NCBI GenBank assembly: GCA_015832175.1
Contig: WJXW01000001.1
Span: 3,348,001 to 3,412,000, forward strand
Reading direction: 5' to 3'
DNA from: Paraphaeosphaeria minitans
Lineage: Eukaryota; Ascomycota; Dothideomycetes; Pleosporales; Didymosphaeriaceae
Length of the DNA stretch: 64,000 nt
Shown: piece after piece, positions 32,962 to 44,435 of the stretch
Layout of the letters: each line of letters begins with the position of its first letter
Position numbering within the stretch: the first letter of the stretch is position 1
The notes under the pieces: model-generated
What the model saw: the letters and a program-made list of their open reading frames with translations, nothing else
Database searches by the model: none
Told to the model about the DNA's origin: nothing
Program-made: the position numbers and the translations under genes

Positions 32962-35900
32962 CTACCCCTTGAAGAACCAGCTTGTCCGCTTGCCGCTCTG
33001 CTGGGCACCGGCATCTTGCGCTTGCAGGTTGCTGAGCACAGGGAGCACGGGCCCGTCTTGGACGGGACCGCCGCCGCGGATGGGTTTGGCGACGCGCGAG
33101 CCGACGGCACCGCCGAATGCAAAGGAGGCGCTGGCAGTGGGCGAGCCGAGACCGCGGGTGGAGCCCTGCTTGGCGGCTTCGAGGCGCTCTTTGACCGCTG
33201 CGAGTTGGGCCTCGAACCTGGAGCGCTTGTTAACCTCTGTCCACTCATTGAGGGTAGAGGAGGATTCAGAGGAGAGAGAATAAAATGGGTCGTCATGGTA
33301 GTTTGGGGGAATGTTCTCCTTCTCCACAAGACAAGTGGGGTAAGATTCCAAGGAGATGGGATTGTTCTTGTTCCTCTTCTTCTTGGGACTGGAGGATAGG
33401 AAAGACATGACGTATGAAACTTTGTCAACATACCGGTGGTTCGCAGCGGTGAGCTTTTCTTGGCTGTCTTGTAGGAGTTGCTCCAGACTTTGTATCCGCT
33501 CGTTGCGGGCGATGAGCTTGCGCTCTGCGATGGCAACTTCCTTCTTGAGACTTGAGTTCTGTTCGACGAGTTGACGTTGAACAACAGTAAGCTGCTCAAG
33601 GTTGCGCTCCAGGAACATCATCTTCTTTTGCTGGGCGCGGTTGTTTGATGTCCGCAGGACATTGTTGTACTGCTCGCGTGTCTCGTCTAGGGAGATCTCG
33701 AGCTCGACGACCTGTTTATCCAAAGAGGTTAATGACTAGGGTCTCCTGCTAAACCAACGTGAAACCACTTACCCGCTCACATCTGTTCTGCAGATCCCGC
33801 ATCAGGTTCTTCTTCATGTTGTCGAATTCGGCTATTTGCTGCTGAACCGACTTGCCATTGATGCCGTTTGCCACCCCATTAGCAATGGCACCACTCTTGA
33901 TGCGCTGTTGCAGGGACTCAATCTCAGCCGTCAACTCCGCGTTCTTCTCGGACTTCCGAGCTAGGTCCTCCTTGAGCTCTTGCAGAAGTTCAATGTTGCC
34001 TTCTTGGCGGGACTCGTATGCTCCAGCCAGTCGGGTCTTGATCTCTTCCTTATCTGCTTCGGAAAGGTTCTTCTCACAAAGCTCTTCGTATGACCGTTGA
34101 AGGTTCGCGAGCCGTTGCTCAAGTGCCTCCCGTCTTCTGTTGTGCACATCATCTTGCTCGTTTAGGTTGTTAAGAGATAGCTCTGCCTGACGCACAATGC
34201 CTTGGGTTTCAATGAGCTTCTCGCGGAGCTCTTGTATGGCGTCAGGTGCGATAGCCTCGCCAGACGCGCTCAGCTCCTTCAACGAATCCAGTTGCTTGAT
34301 GATATCCCCAAGGGCGCGTTCGTTGTCACTAAAGACTTCCCCGCCAAGATCAAAGCCTGCCATCATCTGTGCCATGGCCTCTGCCTTCTTCTTCTTTTTC
34401 TCGTCCATTGCAGCGGTGGTCTCCTTTGCATTCATGCGAGCGTCCAGGAGTTGTTGCTTCACGTCATCGAGCTCAGCGGTGAGTTCTGCGTTGGCATCTT
34501 TGAGACCGTCCATCGTGATCTGTCCTTCCTTGCCCTCGAAGTTGAGTTTCTCGATCTGCATCTTGAGCTCGTTCAGTTCGGTCGCCATCCTCTCAGTGTC
34601 TTTGTTCGACTTAGAATCACGCTCTTTGAAGTAGGAAAGTTCCTCTCTTGCAGCCTTCATTAGTTCGTTCGCTTTTTCAAGGAGACTCTCCTTCTCCGCG
34701 ACCTGATCCTGAAGCTCGTTCTCTCTTCTTAGAAACTCGTCCTTCTCGTCCTTCTCGAGAGGAATGCTAGGCGTACCAGCTCGCTCAACGTCCAATCTTG
34801 AGTCCGGTCTCGATGATGTCTCTGAGTTCTTTGTGGCGTCTAATCTTGACGGGGTCTGTGCGCGTGGTGTCGAAGGCGGTTTCTTTCCCGAACCTGTGTC
34901 AAGCGCAGGTATCCATCGCTCTTTAGGCACTGAATCACCCCCTCGCCAAAGCTGGACCTCGCCTTCAAGGGAAGAAATGTAGCCTTCGAACGTCATAATT
35001 TGGCCTTGCGCCTTCTTGAGCATCAATTTGAGCTCTGCGGGACTGAGTTCCGCGTTGACCTTGGCCTTGTTCTTGATGGACTTCGCTCGCATACCGAATC
35101 GTAGAGTACTCACCGTTTCTGCATCGTTGTAGCTACTTGGTGAGCAGTTGATAATTAAAGTAGTCCGTGAATTACCACCGAGCGATTCTTGCAGGATGCG
35201 GGTGAGTTTGGAGTCTCGGTAGGGAACGTGCGAGGATTTTCCGTCCGTGAGCGAATTGATGACCATGCCGAGCGCACTCAAACTCTTGTTGATCTTCTTC
35301 GCCTCTTCCAATGTCTGTCCACTTGCGCCAGTTTTGCCTACTTTTTCAGAACCGGCAAGATCGACTAGGAAGAGCTGACCGCTTTTCGTTGAGCCAGTGC
35401 TAACGTTCTTCTGCGCAACGGTAATGACAAAGATCGAATGAGATCGCGAGGACTCTGCGTTCATGTTGGTAGCAGAAACGGCTCGCGAATCTCCACCTCT
35501 TCGCATGACTTCGTAAACCTCCTCCACACTCGAGACATAGACTTCCAGTAGACCCTTGACATATACACCTTTGTTCTTCTCTTCATGGATCGGGAGATTG
35601 TCGTTTTGTGGAACCAAAAGGTCTCGAATTCGCTCCATGTAGATCTCCATATATGAAACCCTGACTGTGTACTCGATGTCGCTTGCGGATGATAATATGT
35701 TGGTGAAGATTTGCTCGACGATTCGCGGAATGATGCCCTTGCCAACCTCGTCCTCGATCCCGGTACCCATCATTGTGTATGACTTTCCGGCACCCGTCTG
35801 ACCATACGCAAAGACAGTACCGTTGTAACCGTTGAGGATGTCGTCTACCGTGGGTCGGATCGAGTAGTCGAAGACATCATTCTGTCGCGATGACATATCG

Positions 35901-36250
35901 AAGACCCTGTCGAAGGTGAAGGCCCCGGAGGCCTCCTTGGACTGTAGTGAACACCGTTATTAGCTAAAGGTGCGATGGACCAGTTACTTATAGAGAAGAC
36001 ATACCGAGACCGTGCATGTGTCATCGCCTTTGAACTCGACGATAGGCTCTCCACCGCTGGCGATTTCGATTTTGTTCTGCGGGCGGAAACGCGCCACAAC
36101 TATACCGGTGCGTTAGTCTCTACATGTTCGGCGGCACTGTTCGGTAAGCAGAGTAGAGCAAAGCGCACCTTTGATTGTATTCCTGCGGTGGTGGTTTATT
36201 AGCAAACACGACCCTCGACATCACCTCACCGCCGAGTCCACTTACGACAT
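32962..36250 (-). CDS. Conventional kinesin (kinesin-1) heavy chain
   Basis: Six coding exons: 36250..36246, 36182..36169, 36099..36005, 35941..33773, 33711..33434 and 33217..32962; 938 aa, close to Neurospora NKIN. The start MSNTIKVVARFRPQNK is assembled from exons of only 5 and 14 nt before the third exon. The motor domain has the P-loop GQTGAGKSYT, switch I SSRSHSIFVI (with NMNAESSRSH) and switch II VDLAGSEKVGKTG. A long coiled coil (about residues 400-830) follows with the conserved fungal tail AERKLIARNERIQSLEQLLQD. It ends with a Gly/Ser-rich C-terminus closing in SWFFKG. It moves cargo toward microtubule plus ends, supporting hyphal growth. The 216-nt fifth intron is a multiple of three and contains no stop, so its retention would add 72 residues between ANHR and FEAQLAA. 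Confidence 0.95.
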
Positions 36251-36990
36251 GATGGGCAGCACAGTTTCGCTCTCGGCCCAGCGGCCACTCCTCAGCCGTT
36301 TGTCGCGCTCCTAGCTGCAGGCGTCGGTTGTGCGTGGGTCGCTGCAGGCTGCTGCTGTGGTACGTCAAGGTGGAGGGATTTCGAGGCCTCGGCGCGGTCG
36401 CGGTAGGTAGGTACAGCAGGAGATTGAGGCCCCGCCCGCTATCAGGGGGACTCGGTCGGTGCCCGTTTCAGGATAGCGCAGTGCTGCGAAACGACGGTAG
36501 AGGTGAGGACCAGGAGAAGAACACGCAGTGAGGGGGAAATACAGAGGTCGAGGGAGCCTGGCGGACGTTGTGGGTGTGGGCGAGTCAACAGCGTGCGTCT
36601 GTTGATGCTGTTAGCGCGATTGCGTCCCCGCCGCGCCGTCCCAGGGTTCACCAGACCAGCAACCGGCCCACGCCCACGCTCATGCTCACGGTTCGCTGGC
36701 AGTTCGGCGCAGGCGGGGCAGTACGTCACAAAGCACAGCAACAGCATAACAACAGAGTGCAAAGTAGATGTATTCCAAGCGCAGAAAGAGGCAGAAAGCG
36801 CAGATGACGCCAGTCGCCGTATATCGGATCAAACAAGACCCTAACGCCTTCGCTATGTCAAAGCTCAAAAGCAGACCATGAACAGCCAAACCGAGTGTCG
36901 CCTATAAACACCTCTTATGCATCGTGCCAATAGCTTGTCATCTCATGCCCATCTCCTCATGTAGTGCCGTATACCCCTCTGCCGAGCGCA
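36251..36990. promoter_or_regulatory. Kinesin upstream region / RAD6 3' flank
   Basis: About 740 bp. A GGTAGGTAGGTA word is present near 36404-36415. No gene supported. Confidence 0.4.
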
Positions 36991-37648
36991 CTAATCGTCC
37001 CAGCTCTTCTCGACAGTCTCGCGCACGCGCTTGGTGTATTCCCTGCGGTTGTCTTTGTATAGATTCGACGCTTCAACGTTGGCCGGCGACGACGTGTTTG
37101 GGTCGTTGAGCAAGCTGCGTACTGTCAGTTGACCAGCCTCCCGGGGGAGAACAGCATAGCCTACCTCTGAATACTGGTCAAGATAGCCGCCACATCGTAG
37201 GTCGGGCTCCAGCGGTTCTGCAGAATGTCCAGGCAAAGCTCGCCCGTGCCGTACACGTTGGGGTGGAACATCTGGCTTATGAACTTGACGCCAGGTGGTT
37301 TGTTTGGGTAGGCCTCTTCGAAGTGCATAACCAGTCTGAAGGTCCCGTCCTCAAAGGGTGTATCTGCGGGTCCGATAATGACGGCATTCCTATGACTGTG
37401 TGAGTGTCGCTGCTTGAGGCGGTGTCGCGTGCGGGGCATCTACCATGTCATGACATTATCGGCTATGGGAGATGCAGAGACGCCGGCCGGTGGATCTGTT
37501 TGCATGCGCTGTAACCCCATGTTAGTCTTGCTTTGGCACGGAAAGCTGCGCGTTTGTGACGATCGGTTGCTGCAGGCGGAACTACAGCGTCCCTCGGGTG
37601 GCGCACCTTAAAGTCTCGCATCAAACGGCGACGAGCAGCAGTAGACAT
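36991..37648 (-). CDS. RAD6: Ubiquitin-conjugating enzyme E2, Rad6/Ubc2
   Basis: Four exons, 37648..37607, 37508..37444, 37389..37165 and 37114..36991, encode exactly 151 aa, the length of Rad6 in filamentous fungi. It begins [21 protein letters not shown]. The UBC core includes the HPN box ([20 protein letters not shown]) with the active-site Cys near position 88 and ILTSIQSLLNDPN. It ends ETVEKSWDD without the long acidic tail of budding-yeast Rad6. Rad6 with Rad18 monoubiquitinates PCNA for damage tolerance and with Bre1 ubiquitinates histone H2B. The first intron donor is GTGCGC. Neighbour genes are unrelated. Confidence 0.97.
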
Positions 37649-38165
37649 ATTCTTTCGGTGCGTGAGGCGAAGCGGTAAGTTTTGAGTAAACCTATAGAGG
37701 TGGTGTGAGCCGTTGCGATCTATACGAGTGGTGGAGTTCATGCGCGGGTGTGGCTCGGACTTTAACTCGAAGGCGCGGCGGGAGAGCGTCACATCACGTG
37801 ATCTGACTGTGAAACTAGCCCGCGCACTTGTGGTGGGCTGGAGCCAATGCGGAGTGTTCCTACTGTTAACCCCAATTCCAATCCAATCTAACCCCTAGGC
37901 CACCTTGGACAAGACACGCTTGATCGAATATATTGTTTTGACATTGACTCATCACACTAAACATCCCGATCTGTTTATATTTACCACAATTTGCTGACGC
38001 CTTGAAACCATCGCCAGGAACTCGCTTGAACGCTAAAAGTGTGATGGACACACTCCTCGAAACATCAAAGGCAGAATATTCCGAGCATGCATCCCACTAT
38101 GTCGGTGCCAAAAGACAGCCAAATTGCACATGATTTACAAGAAATTCGAGAGAGATGGGAACATC
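37649..38165. other. Intergenic, RAD6 promoter and sulfatase 3' flank
   Basis: About 517 bp; no gene or clear element seen. Confidence 0.4.
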
Positions 38166-40187
38166 TTACTCTCCGGCTGCACCAGCAATGCCGTGGTGAG
38201 TCGCGGTTGCTGACGACTCACGTCCAAGGTGGTCGACCACAGGGAATCGTGCACGACGCTCCAGGTCATCCAGGGGAATGTGCGATCGGATGTAACGGTC
38301 TTTCTCAACACCTGGAGGCTGGTAGTCCCATACTTCTTTGCGGCCGATTTGCAAGGCGCTCCAGCAGAGCTGGCGCCTGCGTTGAGCAGCCAAGACATCT
38401 TGGTGAATTGCCGCAAAGTCCCATTTTTTCTTCGCCTCGGCCTCAAAGGCTGCAAAGGTTTGCGCGTGCTTGGGTGATCCAGCCAAATTGATGAGCTCTT
38501 GAGGATCCTCGACCAAATCGAAGAGTTGCGGAGGGTCGACGAGCGATGTGGTGTACTTCCAGGGGCCACGCCGTATCATGTACACGGGCGTGACGGTTCC
38601 TTCTCCCATGTATTCGCCAAACACCTCGTCCTTGCCTGGTTCGTCTGAAACGAGGTAATTGTACAAAGTCTTGCCGTCTATTGGCAGGATAGCAGAAGCA
38701 TCACCATTTGCGAGATCGACAAAGGTAGGTAGCAGATCCATCGTCGACACCGATTCGGTGACACGCTTCGGTGCGAACTTGGCCGGGTAGTTGATGATCA
38801 TGGGCACTCGAGCGCTGTTCTCGAACCAGGACATCTTGTACCAGAGATCACGCTCTCCGAGCATATCGCCATGGTCTCCGGAGAACACAATGATCGTATT
38901 CTCGTCCAAGTAGCAGTTCTTGAGGATCTGGACGAGCTTCCCGATCTGGTCGTCGACGAATGAGCACGCACCAAAGTACGCTCGTCGAGCCCGGATAGCT
39001 GCTTCTTCCGGAATCGAATTGTCCCAGAGATCGACTGCCTTCATCAGGCGCTGGGAGTGAGGATCTTGATCCTCGTGGTCAATGTGAACCTTTGGCAATG
39101 GAATTTCGACACCTTCGTATCGATCCCAATAATCCCGAGTCATGGTGTATGGGTCATGGGGATGTGTGAGAGATACCGTCAGGGCGAATGGACGGCGAGT
39201 GTTAGGGTCTTGACGAGTCCAGTCGTACAACCATTGTGAAGACTAGCGGTAAGGTGTTAGCATTTCCTGACAGATGGGGCTAGGGACGGGCTAGGGCTGT
39301 TGGGCAGCGATTCGTGGAGCAGCTTACCTTGTACATCACGTCTTCATCATAGTCCAACTGGTTGGATCGAACACATGGGCCAGCCTGCATTACTGAGGAC
39401 ATGTTGTGGTACCACTCTTGTCGCTCCTCGGGCTTGTCCCAGTTGACAGTCCAACCCAAGTCACCAGGATAGATGTCTGAGGTCAGCCTGAAAGATACAT
39501 CAGCGACGAACCGACGACCAGCATTGCTTTCACATACCTGTGCTCGAACCCGTGAAGCTGGTCGGGGCCGATGAAGTGCATCTTGCCAGCAAGAACAGTC
39601 TCATAACCCTCGCGGCGCAGGTAGTGAGCGTAAGTAGGCACGTCAGGGTTGAGGACGGAAGCATTGTCGTAACCACCGATCTTGGATGGCAATTGTCCAG
39701 AGACCATGGTGAACCTAGAAGGAGCGCACAGCGGCGAATTGCAGTACGCGGAAGAGAAGACCACACCAGTCTCAGCAAGCTTGTCGAGGTTCGGAGTCTT
39801 GATGGCCGAATCAGGGTTGTTCATCTTGAGCAAAGGCGCAGCCATCTGGTCGGCCATAATGTATAGGATGTTGGGTTTGGAAGTGCTATTGGCGCCTGCA
39901 TTGGAGGACGCAAAGATCTTTGATTGCTCTAGGAGCGTCTGAGAGGTAATGAAATGTTGCTTCTGGCGCTGACCTGCAGACACCCCGCTGCCATTCGCAG
40001 ACCCATGAGTAGTGTGACCATTGCCATTGGCAGAAGGTGAAGACGAAGAAAAAGACAGATTGGAACCAGCAGGCGCATGAGCCTCCAGTGACACGGCACC
40101 CTCAGCACCCGACTTCGGTGCTTGCTTCACCACTGGAGGTGAGTATAGCTGCGACTCTTCCGTGGGCAGCAGAAGACTCGGAGCCAT
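38166..40187 (-). CDS. Choline sulfatase
   Basis: Three exons, 40187..39538, 39487..39328 and 39242..38166, encode 628 aa. The first ~100 residues are Ser/Gly/Asn-rich with no signal peptide, an extension compared with ~500-aa bacterial enzymes. The sulfatase core starts KPNILYIMADQMAAPLL with a metal Asp near 113. It carries the formylglycine motif C-A-P-S-R at about C154 (NSPLCAPSRFTMVSGQ), then GKMHFIGPDQLHGFEHR, HPHDPY and FSGDHGDMLGER. This wording is typical of choline-O-sulfatase (BetC / fungal cs-1), which releases choline and sulfate from stored choline sulfate. No choline transporter or betaine gene lies beside it. In fungi such genes are normally induced by sulfur limitation; I could not find a perfect Cys3-type site upstream. 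Confidence 0.92.
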
Positions 40188-43100
40188 TCTTGTGAGTCTT
40201 CAGCCTGGGCGGCGGCCTGTTTCTGGTGAGGATAAAGAGAGGTCGTGGCAAGAAAGGTGGGAATGGGAACCACAGTTCGCGTGGTCCTGGAACGCGGTTC
40301 AAGGTTGAAAGAACAGCGGTGAGCAGGAATGCAGGACGACAGCCGAATTCAAGGTGAGGAGTTTACGGAAAGGTGAAAGGGATCGCGTGGCCGGGCGGTG
40401 TGGTAAATACTTATGGGAGCGACGTCCGGCGTGCCCTTTCGGAAAGAGCGATGGCGCAATCGCCCAAGCACGCAATTCACAGTCATTAGGAGCTACCGTA
40501 TCTAATCCGCGCTAGACGACCACCTCACTTCCCCACATGCATAAAGCGCAGATTACCTCCTTGGAACGTCAAGACCGCTACGCTGGCCCAAATGCAAGAT
40601 GCTCCTGGTTAACAGCTGCTCTTTTACCCGATGGTTGACGATAGCACCCACTCCACGCCAACGGTCGCAGCCAACGCTAGTAACAAGGACCAGGACCCCT
40701 TCTTACTTCCAAGAAGCTACCGTTACAATGTTTGACGCATTGTGCGTGAAGCTGTCCCAGACACCGTCTTCCCTACGCTTGTATCCGACTTATCTGCAGC
40801 CCAAGTGCGGTTCTGAAGGAGCTCCGGCTGAATGCCTGGGTAGGTAGGTAGGTAGGTACAGCTCCAACGTCCCGCAAAGAGATAGGTACCTATGACTGCA
40901 GTACAATGGTGTTGGGCACTTGTCTCGGTCATGCAATCGTCGCCACGGGATAATTCAGGCCTGAAGCGGCCGCTGCTCAAAGTCTGAACACGGAGGGAGG
41001 TACGGTAGGTACGGTAACGAAGGCTGGGCATCCGCTAACAGCCGCCTAACGATCCCATTCGTCGCTCCTTGCGAATGCTCAACCACGCACGTCCATCTTG
41101 TCTTCTCCAGGCATCAGTCAAGGTTCTCGGCATTTAAGCAGCGTCGCAGATCCATATCCATGGCTGTTTGCTGTGCGCGTAGAATCCCTACTTGGATGTC
41201 CAAAAACCTTGGGTCGATGCCTCGTGACCAGGATGCATACCTACCTAAGATGCAGGGTCCCTGTCGTCGCTGCAAATCCTCCGCCTGCACGTCGCTCTAG
41301 CGCGGCTCCTGGCAACACTATTCTTACACCGACTCCTGTGAACGAAAGAATTTTGTCGCCTGTCCCAACCTCCCCGAAGCACTAAATCTATGAAATGGTC
41401 GTTTGCGAAGATTGGCTTTCTGGCTTGGGGGAGAAATTTCAAGATACGAAAAGAATCTCCTTCGCTTCGGAGTCTACCTTCATACGGAGCCGACGGTGAT
41501 GACCGCGAGAGATACGATAGCACGCGATACCTAGCCGACTCGCTAGTCGGATAAGTTGTCTGGTTTCGCTTTCTCCCGGCAAGCTTGCTTCGGAGCCGAT
41601 CGTCGAAATTTGCCAGTCACAAGGCTTCCAGACCGAAGCAGTCGACCGCTATCAGCCTGCGTGTCAATCATGAAACTCGTGAAGTGCATCCTTGGCACGA
41701 GACAACCCTTGTGGCCTCAACGCATTACGGCTCGTCGGGTGTCGGCTCGTCGGAAAATGACACATAACGCGCCGTCCCATGGGAATGGTGCTCAGAGCAT
41801 CATGGAGAGTACACGAAGTCGGGATACTTCAGTATTAGATTTATTGGCGACCCTTTCTCGATACCGCTGCACTGAGGCTACGTCGCTCAGAAGAGCCTCG
41901 TGTGTGGTAGACTAGGTAGGTCGTTCGTAAATGCCAAGATATATCAAGAGCACTGCACTACAACATCAACAGCAATCAGGCCAAAACACAAAAACTTCCC
42001 GACCCTTGTCTTTCGACAGCTGATAACTTTAAGATTCAGTGCAACACCTGCAATCGTCGCCACGGATATTTTGTCCGTCTCAGGGAAAAACCACCGTCGC
42101 CAAGCTCAAGATATCGCATACCCCCACATACGCTAGTACCTAACGCCTTCCTTCGTGCTCTGGCTGCACTTGATCGAAACCTCACAGCGATCTCAGCTTC
42201 AATAACCAGACTCCCACACACACTAGACAGCTCGTCTCCCAACCAATGCAACTTAGGGAAGTCAAGTGTTGCACAAGCGCGACCTCCCGCTATGAAGCAG
42301 CCTGGCTCCGGTCACGAAGATATCCTTCTGTGCTTGAAAATAATGAAACCTGGACAACTTTGCACTCGATTGCAGAGAGTCGTAGAAGGTCACTAATGCA
42401 TGTTTTTTAGGCAACTCTGTCAATCCGTGGACCTAAGACGGGTGCAAAGGACTTGGGAAAGATCGTGAACTTCGCCACGCGGTTTCCCCCACATACGCTA
42501 GACCAGCACCCAGAATATATCTTACGCTCCTCGGGAGCGGCATGTCCGGACGCGTAAGCCTAGACTGCTACGTATGACTCTATCGGGAATCAGCTCGTTA
42601 GCAATAGCAAAAACCTGCTGCTGCGATATGTCGATCTCGGGAGCATGCACACCTTGCTTGGGCATCGAGTTCTCCTTCCGCACTTGTAGCTGCTACCACC
42701 CGGAAACGCTTCAGTCCACTGACCGTAAGACGTTACCCACCAGTGTAGACTGCAGTCGTAACCGCAGCCGTGACCGCAGCTTACAGTCTCGGAGGCTGCA
42801 CTGTGAGCGTCGGACGGGTCACTTGTCGATCACATGGCCTCTACCACAAGCGCCGCAACGTACATCGCTCAAGAATACGAACGACTAGGTTCACTGTCAA
42901 CCTCCAGCCGTCTCCCCAGCCGCTCCGAATGCGTCCACTACTGAAATTGCGCCCATGACCAGGTGTGGGGTTGCAGTCAATCTTCTCACCACTCTTACAT
43001 GCTCACGTGCGCCCCTTCCACAGCTCCAGTCATCGCGGGCATTGTGAGCAATCTTGGTCCAGCAAAAGTCCGCAAACAGCCATTCCATGTCACGTTTACC

Positions 43101-43301
43101 TATACGTACCAGGACGACGCCCACGCCCATTTCGTATCGAGGTTTCGCTGATCGACGTACCATTCGTAAACAATGAAACAATGGAGCTCATGATCAATCG
43201 AAAAACCTGACATGACATCGCGGATCAACGACAAGCAATTAAGTTCCATACGAATCTAGTCTTTAATTCATAGGTCATCAAATCGTCACGCTTCTCCATC
43301 C
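40188..43301. other. Gene-poor region of 3.1 kb
   Basis: No protein or RNA gene recognised on either strand. It holds a GGTAGGTAGGTAGGTAGGTA run at about 40840-40857, GGTACGGTAGGTACGGTA near 40998-41016, and a small hairpin CCGACtcgctaGTCGG near 41533-41548. Two short words recur: CAATCGTCGCCACGG near 40934 and 42050, and CCCCCACATACGCTAG near 42120 and 42485. Frames are short and overlapping. This may be the remains of old repeats. Confidence 0.5.
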
Positions 43302-44435
43302 TTACATTTTTCTACCCTTCCCGCTCCTCCCACTCGCACTTCCGGGTCTCTCCTCGTCTCTGCCTAGAAACCCAACACCCTCCTGGATCCCCTGCTGCAA
43401 ACCTCCTGTGACACCCTTTACACACCAGAACATCAACTCGTTCAGCGCAACCCCCACCTTCCCGTCGTTCATCTGACAAATCGTATGCGTGAGCTGCATA
43501 CCCATCCGCCGTACTGCATCCGCGCCCATGATTCCATTATTAACGAGACGCTGTGCTACGTTGTGTTTTCGCTCGAAGCGGTATGCGTGGCCTAGGAAGA
43601 GCTTGATGTAGGGAAGCAGAAATTGGAAGAGGACGAAGGTCTCGAAGACGACGGTTGCGATTATGCGGTGCAGGACGGATGGCTCGGAGGGCGGCGGGAT
43701 ATGGCGGCTGGGATTAGCGAACGGAGGATCGTGGTCGCAGGGCGCGGTTATAACGAGGTCGAGTGGGAGGGCGGCTTGGAGTGAGACTGCTTCTTCGGGG
43801 GAGAGGGCGGTCGGCAGGCCGCGGAGGAGGTAAGTCAGGCTGTGTATGTACATCTGACGAGTGAGGATGACGGAGGCGTCATCGATGTGGGGGGACTGCG
43901 ATTCGGCGTATGCCAAAGCGGAGAGGCTGACGCCTGGGAAGTGTTAGTGGTGTGCTTGAGTTGATGCTGCGGGGAGCGTACCTTGATTTGCATACTTCCA
44001 CTTTATGCCAGTGCGTGTTTCTGATACTGCGAACGGCGGCGGTGTGCTCATCAGGGACGCGATGTTCTCGGAGAGGGCCTCCTGGAACAGATCTTCATCG
44101 CCCCTGGTGTTGTCGATCGAGCTGCGATTCGAACTGTGCTGCGATAAAACGGCGCTGGTAGGCCGTGATGTGTAGCCCGGCGGTGGACTTCGCGGCAGCG
44201 AATCATCAGACACATTTCTCGAAGTGTTGAGGGGTCTTGAAGTAGCCTGTATATCGCTGAGAGCGCGTCGGATGAATGGGAGGGCAGGGAGGCGATCCTG
44301 CACCATCGCAGGCAGAACTGTGTACAACATTGAGGGCCTCTTCTCGTCCACCTCAATCGTCGTCTCGGCGTCGAAAAACTCAAGCGCTGGATCCTGCTCT
44401 GCGTTCATCTCGGCGACCTTATATGTATCCGGCAT
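43302..44435 (-). CDS. Conserved-looking hypothetical protein with one membrane segment
   Basis: Two exons, 44435..43982 and 43933..43302, encode 361 aa; the 48-nt intron starts GTACGC and ends CCCAG. The N-terminal half is acidic then Ser/Pro-rich and probably disordered. The C-terminal half is structured, with two hydrophobic stretches (LTYLLRGLPTALS.. and FETFVLFQFLLPYIKLFLGHAY). It ends in a Gly/Ser/Arg tail (GRSGKGRKM). I recognise no named domain. The exon-exon join and codon-like composition support a real gene. Confidence 0.72.
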
